64,000 nt of DNA, taken from the NCBI RefSeq assembly GCF_000143415.4, contig NW_003314276.1, positions 2,500,184 through 2,564,183 on the forward strand, read 5' to 3'. A program made the position numbers and the translations under genes. Position 1 is the stretch's first letter; every line of letters starts with the position of its first letter. The notes under the pieces were generated by a model. It was not told the origin of the DNA, searched no databases, and saw only the letters and a program-made list of their open reading frames with translations. Origin of the DNA: Selaginella moellendorffii (taxonomy: Eukaryota; Streptophyta; Lycopodiopsida; Selaginellales; Selaginellaceae). Of this stretch, positions 10,690 through 20,402 are shown one piece after another.

Positions 10690-11465
10690 CTGGCGTAGGA
10701 CCATGTCCTTTCCCTCCTCTAACGATAGAGTAAGGTTGAGACTTAAGTAGGAAGGTCTTGTGCTCATCCCATGTTTGAATGTGGTTGGGCATCTGCCCAG
10801 TCTTGAGATAGTAGTGGATGTCGACGATCAAGTTTTCATGATCCAGCTTGTATACCTGAACCTGAAACAATGAGGCGTCTGGAAACTCGTCAGGTATTCC
10901 TGTTGGTGGTTCTCCCGTAGTAATCCTGCTGAGATGATCTGCTTGCTTGTTCAATCGTCCTGGTCAATGGATGATCTCGAAGTCAAATTCTTGTAGGAGT
11001 AAGAACCACCATGCCAACCTTCCAGTTGGATTCAGCTTGTTGAGAAGATGGAGTAGTGCCTGGTGATCGACTACGAACTTAATGTGGTTGGCCAACAAAT
11101 AGTGGCGGAACTTCTTGATGGCATATACCATTCTGAGACACTCCTTCTTGGTGGTCGTGTAGTTGGACTCCACTGGTGCCAACCTCTTGCTGGCGTAGTA
11201 GATTGGTCGGTCCTTGCCGTCATCTTGAGTCTGTGTGAGCACGCATCCAATCGCAATGTGAGATGCATCTACGAGAACGTTGAACTCACGGTTCCACTTG
11301 GGTACCGCGAGAATTGGTGCTTTGGTGAGGGCGGTCTTCAGGAACTGGAAACTCTGCTGACACTTGTCCGTCCAGTCATACGGGTTATCCTTCTTGAGTA
11401 GTTCCGTGAGTGGTTTTGCTATCATAGCATACCCTTTGATGAACATGCAGTGATAACCCAACTTT
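10690..11465 (-). pseudogene. Element B RNase H and linker to integrase
   Basis: The open stretch 10,964-11,461 holds the RT thumb/connection (MIAKPLTELLKKDN) and RNase H: FNVLVDASHIAIGCVLTQ (catalytic D), then TTKKECLRMVYAIKKF (catalytic E) and FVVDHQALLHLL (catalytic D region). A further stretch at 10,700-10,954 continues into the ADHLSRI linker that usually precedes integrase. Stops near 10,960 and between segments show decay. Confidence 0.85.
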
Positions 11466-12330
11466 CTGAGGAACCGTCAGAGTTCTCCAATGTTGGTTGG
11501 AGGCTCCAAAGTCCGGATTACCTTAACTTTGTTGTTGTCGATGAGGATGCCATCTTTGCAGACCACATGTCCTAGTAATACTCCGGACTTGACAAAAAAA
11601 GTGCACTTCTCCGGGTTAAGAGCGATGCGATGTTGTCGGCATCTCTCAAAACACTTGGTGAGATGCTCCAGGTGTTCCTGTTGTTTACCGTATATGCTGA
11701 AGTCATCTAGGAAGACCTTCGTGAATGTACTAAGATATTTGCGGAAGGTTTTCGAGACTAAACATTGGAATGTGAACGGTTGGCATAACTCAGTAGGCAT
11801 ATGCTCCCAATGGACTAATGAAAGCTGTCTTGTGTTGATCCTCTAGTGCAACCAAGACCTAGTTGTACCCGGAGCATCCATCCAAGAAGCTGTACATCTT
11901 ATGTCCAGCGACAGAGTCGAGAATCTCCTCTGTAAAAGGGATTGGGTGGAAGTCCTTCACCATGTTGTCATTCAGCTTCTTGTAGTTGACGCAGATGCGC
12001 AGCTTGACATTCTTTTTTGGTACGATGACAATGGGTGACAGCCATTGTGCATTTTCAATTGTGTAGATGAACTTGAAGAAGCTTATCGACTTCCTCTTTT
12101 ACCTTCGTCATAAAAGTGGGATTCATTCGGTATGGTGCTTGATGTTTGGGTGTGCTGATTGGAAGAAGTTTGATCTGATGTGTACAGAGCTCTGGTGGAA
12201 CTCCCTTGAGGTCGCCATAGTTCCATGCAAAAACATCCTTGTACTGTCGTAGTAGTTGGTACACTTGCTCCTTAAATCCTCTTGGTAGAACTTTGGCAAT
12301 CTTCAGTTTCTTGGACTCTTCCGAGGGATC
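11466..12330 (-). pseudogene. Element B reverse transcriptase
   Basis: The RT starts in the stretch 12,055-12,648, whose C-terminal half contains YKDVFAWNYGDLKGVPPEL and APYRMNPTF. It continues through stop-containing sequence (reading VPKKN and ICVNYKKLN) to 11,477-11,800, where VFLDDFSIYG is the YxDD-type active-site motif in the FLDDF form typical of Tat/Athila elements. LNPEKCTFFV and LLGHVVCKDGI follow. Several stops interrupt it around 11,800-12,050. Confidence 0.85.
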
Positions 12331-12930
12331 AGTCAAATCGATTTCCTCCAACTCTTCATTCGTATGCATCGCCAATGTCTCGTCTCGTTGGTCAATCAGT
12401 TTTTCCACTGATTCTTCTCGCACATTCTTCGCACTTGGTTTCACGAACTTCTCTGTGAGACCCAAGTTCTTCATGGCGTTCGTGGAATCCACTGTCATCT
12501 GGTACAGATCCGCTTCTGCAATCTGCACAAGATCGGGATTACATTTTAACAGAGTGTCCTCATCCTCATTGCTCAATCCGGACTGCCAGTCGTAATCCTC
12601 AATGTCGCGCGGGGTACTTGATTTTGGTAGTCGCGTTTTCGGATTCAAGGATATCAGTAACTGCTGATCATTCTTTTGAATGGTTAAGGCATTTGCTTCC
12701 CAGTCATGTAGGACTTGTGCCTGATGTAACCAAGGTCATTCGAGGAGTATTTGGTATGGGCGTTTCATACTATTCATCCTCAACACAATTAGGTTGTTTG
12801 AATAGTGGAAACCTCCAACCTTCAGTTGTACCCCTCGGAGAATCCCTGTTGGAAGTACCTTACTTTGATCCGCCATTTGGACCAAAAAGGGTACTGGATC
12901 CGCTGGTCCCAACCCATATCGTCGGTACGC
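12331..12930 (-). pseudogene. Element B protease, 3' part, and spacer to RT
   Basis: The minus strand reads MEEAYRRYGLGPADPVPF, then MADQSKVLPTGILRGVQLKV and VGGFHYSNNLIVLRM (about 12,736-12,930), the usual second half of the Tat/Athila-type aspartic protease. An acidic spacer leads to RT. The first half, with the DG.SG active-site motif, lies on the other side of the DNA transposon at about 25,190-25,240. Confidence 0.8.
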
Positions 12931-12939
12931 CTCTTCCAT

Positions 12940-13005
12940 AGGGGGATGGTCCAAAGTTGAGTTGAGCTCACGAGTTGAGCTCAATTCAGCTCAAGTCAAT
13001 GCCAG
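12940..13005 (+). repeat. Left terminal inverted repeat, copy 1
   Basis: The TIR core GAGTTGAGCTCACGAG followed by TTGAGCTCAATT is shared, inverted, with the right end at 25,115-25,145. The outermost part (GGTCCAAAGTTGAG) matches the right end (GGACCATACTTGAG on the reverse strand) at 11 of 14 positions. The same outer sequence, GATGGTTCAAAATTGAG, begins copy 2 at 60,015, which supports this boundary. Confidence 0.85.
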
Positions 13006-13350
13006 TCAACATAGTCAACGATAAGTTTTATAAGGAAATATTAAGTCAGAAAAATGTTATTCTTTGGTGAACTTGAAATTTATGAATTTAAGTATCAATG
13101 GTTCAGAGAGATTTTTATTTTTTGAATCTTTCTAATGCAGTTTATACAATTTCTAGAATTAGAAGTTCGTCTGAACCCATAGAAATTTTTGGGCTTTATT
13201 GGTCCTAAATAAAATGGGAACATTGAAGTTCGAATGAACCGGAAAATTTCTATTGTACATTTCAACATTTTAACATTTCAACAATTGACCAGAAATATAT
13301 AAATAATTCGAAACACTGATTCACTCATTCATTCTTTAGGGTTTACAGAG

Positions 13351-13596
13351 ATGGGAAGCAAGGAAGACAAAAAATCTGTAAGTAGTTCTAGCATACAGAA
13401 ATGTGAGAATGTGAATTTTGTTTCACTACCACAATCTCCATATTACACGCCTGGTCCTTATTACCCATCCGGGAATGTGGAGACCACTGTCACTATTGAT
13501 AAAAATGCTCCTGTTACTTCCAAAATAACAATCCAGAGCAAGAGAAAAGAAGAAATGGACAGCACAGCGGAAAGCACTAATAAATCCACTCTATAA
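13351..13596 (+). CDS. Small cargo protein orf1 of the Mutator-like element, unknown function
   Basis: 81 codons starting MGSKEDKKSV. It is polar, with no membrane segment or signal peptide. The middle contains ENVNFVSLPQ, then YYTPGPYYPSGNVET and TIDKNAPVTS. A homologue sits at the same place in copy 2 (60,373-60,663), sharing ENVNFVSLPQ, YYTP.PYYP.GNVET and TIDKNA; more than half the residues match by eye, although the DNA around it has diverged. That pattern suggests protein-level selection. The start was chosen because both copies share MGS. It could be the first exon of a longer gene. I do not recognise the family. Confidence 0.6.
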   Translation: MGSKEDKKSVSSSSIQKCENVNFVSLPQSPYYTPGPYYPSGNVETTVTIDKNAPVTSKITIQSKRKEEMDSTAESTNKSTL

Positions 13597-14037
13597 ACCT
13601 TTCAATGGCTTTTGTAATCCGCTAAAATATTATAAAAAAATGTAAGTTTTTTATATATATCTTATTCCTTTTGATATGTTTTGTCTTTGCAAAGATATAT
13701 GATGTAGACAAATCAAAGAATTAAATCTATATATGATTTTGGGATTGAAAGGTAATCTTGCAAAAAGGCATACTCGCGAGCCTGTGTATATTTGCTATTA
13801 TTATATATGGCAGGCCAACTATATAAAATGAGGCTACATATTAATTATATGCTAGTTTTTAGCTTCTAAAACCCTATAGCCACTTGTTTCTCATAGTAGG
13901 TTGTAATTACTAAGACTAACAATTATCATTCACTATAGTGTCATGTCATAATAAAACATCATTCCCGAGATTGAAATATAGTATATTAATGAGAGAATTC
14001 TTATTGCTAGGAAGTTTAATTCTTCTTGTGTGTTGCA

Positions 14038-14481
14038 ATGGTTAGGAAGAAGTTTACTTTTGGTCCCGAAGGCCTTTCATATGAGTCTCCACCTCCATCT
14101 CCAATCTCAACTAATAATCCACCTTCACCTCTACGCAACGATCCTCCTTTTCATTTTGAGGGTTGTTATGAGGTTCTTCCATTTGCGACTTCGAGTGCAA
14201 CTGAACAAAAACTCCTTCCTTATGATGTTGTTAAAAAAGTTGGATTGCCTCCAATGCTTCAAGAGCGATGTCAATATTTTCTTCAAGATCTTGCTCCAGA
14301 TATGGTAGGGGAGCTTAATGTAGATACATATTATCTTCAGTGTCCTATATGCAACTTTTATTTAAACAAGACAGATGGTTGCATGGGTTTGGTAAATTTT
14401 ATTAAGCATTGTCGCAAATGCCCAAGAGCGGGTTTGGAAGGTGTGCACGCGTGGATGTATAAGAAAATCAAGAAGAATTAA
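14038..14481 (+). CDS. Cys-rich cargo protein orf2, frameshifted near its C-terminus
   Basis: 147 codons from MVRKKFTFGPEGLSYE. It is a paralogue of orf3: both share SYESPPPSP near the N-terminus, LQERCQ.FLQDLAPDMV in the middle and a putative metal site with CPIC, then a later H-C-x2-C (actual HCRKC). Orf3 continues for about 35 more residues (THNHYHFMV..NNIPLV and YGIFRP). The matching DNA is present after the orf2 stop (14,482-14,580) in another frame, so a small indel at about 14,475 has cut the C-terminus. The start at 14,038 is preferred to 14,026 by alignment with orf3. Function unknown. Confidence 0.6.
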   Translation: MVRKKFTFGPEGLSYESPPPSPISTNNPPSPLRNDPPFHFEGCYEVLPFATSSATEQKLLPYDVVKKVGLPPMLQERCQYFLQDLAPDMVGELNVDTYYLQCPICNFYLNKTDGCMGLVNFIKHCRKCPRAGLEGVHAWMYKKIKKN

Positions 14482-14849
14482 AAACACACAGCTATTATGA
14501 TTTCATGGTGGAGAACAATATTCCATTGGTGAACACTGCATCAGTAAGTGCTGAATATGGGATATTTAGGCCACCCTTTAATGTAATGTGAAAGTCATGC
14601 ATAGTTTTTTCAAAAGGTTAATTCTTTATGAGTAAAGTGGAGAATCTTATATTTTCGAGAATGATATTATTCTAGCATGTATAAAGATATTATTATATAT
14701 ACAAGTGGTTCTGACACTGTTATAATTTTGAAGTCCCATTTTTGAGACTGACAATTTAAACTTTCAAGAACCCCTAGATCTTTTTTTAGTATAAATACCA
14801 ACAGAAGATGCTTTCAACATTGAAATTTCAGTTTGTTTAGAGTGTAGGA

Positions 14850-15398
14850 ATGGCTAGGGAAAATGCTATTGCTACTCGCACTTGGCCCCCATGCATTTCA
14901 TATGAGTCTCCACCTCCATCTCCAACTTCTACCAACATTCCACCATTCCCTCCATACATCAATCGTTGTGAGGCTTTTTCTTTTGTAGCCCCAAGTGTGA
15001 CTGAACAAGAGATCCCTCTTCCAGATAATGTTCTAGATGTTGCTACTAAAGATGGATTGCCTCATGTGCTTCAAGAGCGATGCCAGATGTTTCTTCAAGA
15101 TCTTGCTCCCGATATGGTTGAAACTTTTGAAAGAATGAACACATATTATCTCCAGTGTCCCATCTGCTACTTTTATTTAGATAAAACGGAAGGCTGTATG
15201 GGTCTAGAAACTTTTCTAGAACACTGTCACAACTGCCCAAGAACTGGTGTGGAAGGTGTGCATAAATGGATGTATAAGAAAATCAAGAAAGAGTTAAGAA
15301 CACACAATCATTATCATTTCATGGTGAAGAACAATATTCCGTTAGTAAATCCTACATCCACAAGTGCTGAATATGGTATTTTTAGGCCATCCTACTGA
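14850..15398 (+). CDS. Cys-rich cargo protein orf3, intact paralogue of orf2
   Basis: 182 codons from MARENAIATRTWPP. Layout: a proline-rich N-terminus (SYESPPPSPTSTN, residues about 18-30); a conserved helix-like segment LQERCQMFLQDLAPDMVETF (about 71-90); a Cys/His cluster CPIC at about 99-102, then C, and H-C-x2-C (HCHNC) about 20 residues later, resembling a zinc-binding fold; a basic stretch KWMYKKIKKE; and a conserved tail ending YGIFRPSY. A single diverged relative occurs in copy 2 (61,236-61,778), so copy 1 has a tandem duplication. A TATA-like AGTATAAATACC lies at about 14,789-14,800. I do not know the family; zinc binding is inferred from cysteine spacing only. Confidence 0.7.
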   Translation: MARENAIATRTWPPCISYESPPPSPTSTNIPPFPPYINRCEAFSFVAPSVTEQEIPLPDNVLDVATKDGLPHVLQERCQMFLQDLAPDMVETFERMNTYYLQCPICYFYLDKTEGCMGLETFLEHCHNCPRTGVEGVHKWMYKKIKKELRTHNHYHFMVKNNIPLVNPTSTSAEYGIFRPSY

Positions 15399-15441
15399 AA
15401 ATTCCAGCCACTAATAATTCTTACACTATGATATTATTCAT

Positions 15442-15462
15442 CCCCCCCCCCCCCCCCCCCCC
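15442..15462 (+). repeat. Run of 21 C
   Basis: Homopolymer just downstream of orf3, in the spacer between orf3 and the convergent methyltransferase-like gene. On the other strand it is a G run able to form G-quadruplexes. Confidence 0.95.
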
Positions 15463-15519
15463 TAACAAAATTGTATTACCTATAGATAATAAACTGATAA
15501 TACTAGTAATTATGAAATT

Positions 15520-15650
15520 TGACAGACTGACACTGTAACTTTGTCATCTCTGACACTGACACAGTCTCTGTCACTGACACTATCACTGTCGCTATCTGCT
15601 ACACTGACATTGTCAGTGTCACAATCATTATCACATTGACATATGACACA
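15520..15650 (+). repeat. TGACACTG-type degenerate repeats
   Basis: The spacer between the convergent orf3 and methyltransferase-like genes is built from repeated TGACACTG, CTGACAC and CACTGTC words and their complements (CAGTGTCA). The same words appear singly at about 14,708-14,755 and, in copy 2, around 61,087-61,120. They could be transposase-binding or shared 3'-end signals, but no function is shown. Confidence 0.6.
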
Positions 15651-15811
15651 TCTTTCTTATTGCATTCAATTGTCTTTTAATGTATCATTAATAAATAGAT
15701 TTTTCATACCACTCCTCAATTTACACATTGCATATGATGTGCCATGCATACCTAGGAAGACTTCTAGAAAACTAAATATATATTATTTATAAGTTTTTAA
15801 AACACCATAAA

Positions 15812-18800
15812 TTACCTCCTAGAAGCAATTGATAGAGAAGGACGAAAACCTCTAAGACGGCGTTTGAAGAACTCATATTCTTCAATTGCAAACATCGATT
15901 TACCAGAGTCATGTGCTACTTTGACCATCGAACCATTACCTGCTGTGCAATTGATGACAACACCCCTAGTTGGGCAATAAAGCTCAAGTAGGACATGCAT
16001 CGCCGATGGAGATCGGAACCGATACCCAGACAATGTGTTGCGGATGTCGTCGTCTATGAGATTTGGTATGATGTCAGTAAAGCTATCATACCCTGGCAAA
16101 ACCCTTGCAACACGCTCACTATCACGAAAACCATCATTTTCTTTTCTGCAAAACACATGGTAGGTCCACATCATAACCTAAATAATAAAACTTTAGAGAC
16201 AACCAAAACAGAAAATGATTTCTTACCTTCTCTGGCATGCCTAGGACACCTTTGGTCTCGACCCCAACACTATCCATGATGCATCCGGAAGAGAACCTCT
16301 TGAAGTTGACTCGACTTGCATACCTCATAAGGCAGGACATCCAATGGGGGTCATTCGGGAGAATGAAGGCAACTTGACTGGTTGTGTGAAGGAGAATTGC
16401 TGCCAAAAGGAATGCATCCTTCAAGTGGTCTTTAGTCAGGTTGTTCCAGCTTGGGACATCACCATTAGCATCTGGAAGACCATCTGGCATGTCAAAGAGC
16501 ATGAAGTTTGTGCTCTTGAGCGGTCACCTATGGATCTTCTGACAAAAGCGCTCCCACTTTTGCCGAATAGCCATATTCTCAGCATCCTCCTCAAAAGATG
16601 CCATCAATGAACTATAGGAGCCAATAAAGATCCCAACTTCACCACGGCATGCCACTGGAGATACAGGGCGAATCTAGGGGGAGAAGACAAAGATAAGATG
16701 TGAATTTAAGAAAAATTTACATACCGTCATGTGGCGTGTGGTAGATGTAAGTTCCTCCAAGTCCTCTTCTCGAGCATCAAGACGAGCTGGAATGAAGTTA
16801 CTCCCGACAGTTTTTGCTGCAACCATTTTGAGGAACTAAGAAAAGGAGAGAATTAAAAGAAATATACCTCGAGAAGTTCCTCGGTTACGGGGACGATCAT
16901 CATCACTGTTGACTAATTCCTCCAGATGTGGATTTGCTTGCTTTTGTCGAGGTAGAACTTCTTGGACGTTCTGGTTCTCTTGCTCGACTTCGTCTCGAAG
17001 AATCTCGTTCTCACCGCCATCTTCACTCTGCTCGCCATTGGCACCAACAGGGTTGACATTCTCATGGCCATCATCTTCGTCATCATTGTTGCCTCTTGCA
17101 GCCTCATGGTGGGTTGGTTCATAATCTGGCATCTCCAATTCCCAAGGACAAGTGCGCTTTATTGCTGCTGGAAACTTCATTGTTGTCGGGTACATGCCTC
17201 CATCTCTCACACCATGCCTCAGGAGGCGTGTGCATACCAGTGTAGAGGAACGCCTTTATATTGGAGATACCTATAATAGAATATAAATAATTGAGTATAG
17301 TTGAGAAATTGTATGTTACCTAAAAGCCGCTCGACGCATGAAGTAAGGTTGGCCAAGTTGTTTATCAAATGGAGTCGTGCTTGTGGCCTTCTTTGGCAGC
17401 CAGTCCTCTCCAAGTTTTGTAAGCTCAATGGTGATGAAGTCCTTAAATGGAAGTTGCTCAGGATCATCCCCTATGAAAGGCGCTAGAAACATCTCCCCTT
17501 CATATACAGTTTGTGAAATGTAGATGGTCCTCCTCATCACAGTCTCCATCATACTGTCCAAACCTTTTTCTCCTTCCCTGAGTCTGCTATTGAGGTCGTT
17601 CAGAATGTGTATCTGTTCCTCATATGTAAGCTTTGACTTTGAGATGTTGTAAATAATCTCATCTGGAGTCTTGCCCACTAAAAATAACTTTTGTGAGAAC
17701 CTTCATGTAAATACAAACAATACTTACTTTCATGACAAGCAATCTCTGTTATAATATCAAACCACTCCTTTGGGCGTCGAGGGTCAGCCACACTAAGTAA
17801 TTTCTTTACCTTTGTCTTCTTTGTGCTGTTGATTTTCTTGTCAATTGCAGCTAAATGCTCTGAGAGTTCTTGATCATTTTCAGCTCGATGCGACTGTGCA
17901 TATGCATCTTGCTTAACCTTCACCAATGGCTGAAGACAACACAAACATTTTATGATAAGAAGTATACTTGAAAGAACATACCTTACTCCACACAGCTGTC
18001 ATAAAAGCCACTGGATTCTTGTACCATCTATTGGCATCCTGACGACCTCGTTGATGTCGAATAAGTGATGTTAAATCATCACCATAGTGGCTGCGGACTG
18101 CATCCTCGTCGAGATTGGCAAGAAACCGGATCTGCTCGATGTCATGTACTAGGCTTTGTTTCTGCACTGCAAACTGTCCCAGTCTGCAAAACACAAATTG
18201 TTAAAAGTGATTGAAGAGGGAGAGGTACTTACGCATTAATTTTGTGGCAAGCTATTACAAGCCTTGCCACATCTAGAGATCCTCTCGCATGTATATGTCC
18301 AACCGGAACATTGATGTGATAGACAGGATCGTCTCGGAAGCATTCTCGGATGCACTTCATCCACGCACACCAGCGATGATTCCCGTCGATAATGTAGAAC
18401 ATTTTCCCCACAAATTGTTGAGTCTCAAGATGGCTCATAAGCTTGTTGTCAAATTCGCGGGACTTCATTTTCCAAATGTCATCCCAATCCCTCTCGATTT
18501 CCGGTGACACCGAGAGGGTATTTGTCATTCCTGGCTTGAAAACCAAAACAAGGAACATACCTATGTTTGTCCCAAGGCCATTCTGTTTGTACAGACTATA
18601 GATGTCCATGTTGACGAAGTGCGGTGAAGCAGACCGAACGATGCTTGTCTGAGTGAATCGACATAGTGGGATTTCTCGGATCATGTGCCCCGGGCCTTCC
18701 CACTTGAGAGACTCCAAAGTCGTGTGAATGGCCTTCTCTTTAGTTCTCAAAACTGTCTCTTGGAAGCGCTTGTCGACAATGTGTTCAGGTAGCTCCACTT

Positions 18801-18909
18801 CTCTTTCAGCTTCAGCTACACCTCCAGTAGCACCATTATCAGATCTATCCCCTGACTCGGGCCCAACACCGCCATCAGGCGCACTTGGGCACTGCTCCGT
18901 TTCTGCCAT
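15812..18909 (-). pseudogene. ParB-like plus beta-class DNA-methyltransferase-like fusion (cargo gene, probably broken in this copy)
   Basis: Exons by GT-AG sites: 18,909-18,233; 18,183-17,992; 17,929-17,728; 17,677-17,320; 17,270-16,868; 16,835-16,725; 16,673-16,227; 16,177-15,812. The first exon is open further upstream through a long polyproline tract to the gap, so the start is uncertain. Exon 1 ends with a ParB/sulfiredoxin-like domain: MFYIIDGNHRWCAW is the diagnostic motif. An acidic low-complexity linker (exon 5) follows. Exon 7 has LFDMPDG in the place of motif IV (DPPY) and VAFILPNDPHW. Exon 8 has motif I-like VVINCTAGNGSMVKV and FAIEEYEFFKRR. The IV-then-I order fits beta-class N6/N4 methyltransferases. 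Defects: an in-frame TGA at 16,526-16,524 and a frameshift near 17,240 (the model is one base short of a full frame). A related gene lies in copy 2. Confidence 0.6.
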
Positions 18910-19319
18910 ATTTTGTGAATATGTTAAGAGTAGTGGCATTTGTGGTTGTGGCAGTAATGGTAGTGATGACAATGGTTGCGCTGGTGGTGGTGATGACAAT
19001 GGTTGCGCTGGTGGTGGTGATGATGGTGGCGGTGGTGGTGGTAATGGTGGTGATGACGGTGGTGGTGGTAATGGTGGTGATGAAGGTAAAGGTGGCGGTG
19101 CCGGTAATGGTGGTGGCGGTGGTGGCGGTGGTAATGGTGGTGGTGGCATCGATGGCGGTGGTGGGGGTGCATGTGGACTGGAGCTATGTGGTTGGGAAGA
19201 CGGTGGAGTTGTCGCTGTGGAAATCTCTATCTGAAGGTCAACTTGATTGTAGTCCTGGATCTCATCTTCCTCATGTCTTCTCCTTAATCCAACATCCTTC
19301 TCCTTTTGTAGTTGCTTTG
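18905..19319 (-). CDS. Polyproline N-terminal extension of the ParB-like cargo gene
   Basis: The minus strand stays open from the assembly gap to the exon above, coding for KEKDVGLRRRHEEDEI, then a tract of about 70 mostly proline, serine and leucine residues, then PQPQMPLLLTYSQNMAET. It may be translated as part of the same exon, or translation may start at MAETEQ (18,909). The complementary strand also stays open because of the repeat (GGTGGTGGC-type), which is an artefact. Confidence 0.45.
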
Positions 19320-19702
19320 NNNNNNNNNNNNNNNNNNNNNNNNNNNNNNNNNNNNNNNNNNNNNNNNNNNNNNNNNNNNNNNNNNNNNNNNNNNNNNNNN
19401 NNNNNNNNNNNNNNNNNNNNNNNNNNNNNNNNNNNNNNNNNNNNNNNNNNNNNNNNNNNNNNNNNNNNNNNNNNNNNNNNNNNNNNNNNNNNNNNNNNNN
19501 NNNNNNNNNNNNNNNNNNNNNNNNNNNNNNNNNNNNNNNNNNNNNNNNNNNNNNNNNNNNNNNNNNNNNNNNNNNNNNNNNNNNNNNNNNNNNNNNNNNN
19601 NNNNNNNNNNNNNNNNNNNNNNNNNNNNNNNNNNNNNNNNNNNNNNNNNNNNNNNNNNNNNNNNNNNNNNNNNNNNNNNNNNNNNNNNNNNNNNNNNNNN
19701 NN
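19320..19702. other. Assembly gap (N run)
   Basis: 383 unknown bases. The gap lies between the polyproline-coding repeat and a GC-rich tandem repeat, so it is probably an unresolved repeat. Open frames crossing it are not evidence of coding. Confidence 0.99.
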
Positions 19703-20380
19703 AAGCGCCAAGGCCGGCTCGCGGGCTGTTGGCATTGGCGCTTGGTGCGGGCGCCGGTCCGCCTCCAAGTGCCAAGGCCGGCTCGGGCAAAATGCCCGGG
19801 CCAGGCACTTGGCACGCACCGGCATTGGCCATTGGAGGTGGGCCGGTTCGCTGGCGTACCGGCCCTCCTCCAAGCGCCAAGGCCGGCTCGCGGGCTGTTG
19901 GCCTTGGCGCTTGGACTTAGCTGGCTCGCACCAAATGCCCAGCGTGGGCATTTGGCGCAAGCACTTGGCGCCTTTGCCAGCCAAGCGCCTTGGCCAGCCT
20001 GCGTGGACTTGGCCGGCCCAGGCGGAGTGCCCAGCCAAATGCCCGGCCTGGGCACTTGGCAGCGGCGGTGCTGGGCAGCAGTGGCCCTAGGCAGTGCGGC
20101 GCTGGCGTGGCGTGGCGTTGGCACGGCAGCGGCGGTATGGCAGCGGCGGTGCTGGGGAGTGGCGGCACGGCAGCGGCGGCATGGCAGTGGCGGTGCTGGG
20201 CAGGCAGCACTGCGCTAAGCGTGGCATGGCAGTGGCGGTGCTGGGCAGGGGCGCCATGGTAGTGGCGGTGCTGAGCATGGCGTGGTATGCGCGGCGTGGC
20301 GGCGCTGGGGCGGGGGTGCTGGGCGCGGCGGCGCTAAGCGCGGAGGAGAGGGAGTGGAGGAGAGGGAGTGGAGGAGGAGA
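19703..20380. repeat. GC-rich degenerate tandem repeat inside the DNA transposon
   Basis: The first half repeats words such as GCCAAGGCCGGCTCG, GCGCTTGG and TGCCCGGGCC; the second half repeats GGCAGCGGCGGTGCTGG-like units. It is far richer in G+C than the AT-rich transposon DNA on either side. All open frames through it are repeat artefacts. It lies where the first intron or promoter of the ParB-like gene should be. Confidence 0.8.
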
Positions 20381-20390
20381 AAAAACTTAC

Positions 20391-20402
20391 TCTTGGCGGC
20401 AT
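20391..20402 (-). CDS. Possible short first coding exon of the ParB-like gene
   Basis: On the minus strand ATGCCGCCAAGA is followed directly by GTAAGTTTT, a strong 5' splice site, and preceded by a pyrimidine-rich leader and AAACCCTAA-type telo-box words (plus strand 20,447-20,485). It would encode M-P-P-R and splice across the GC-rich repeat to the exon at the gap. This is a guess from splice and start context only. Confidence 0.25.

Noticed and set aside
18885-20090. Plus-strand and minus-strand open frames of 200-630 codons across the N run
   Set aside because: Ns do not contain stops, and the flanks are proline-coding or GC-rich repeats. Only the minus-strand part up to 19,319 has splice and domain support.
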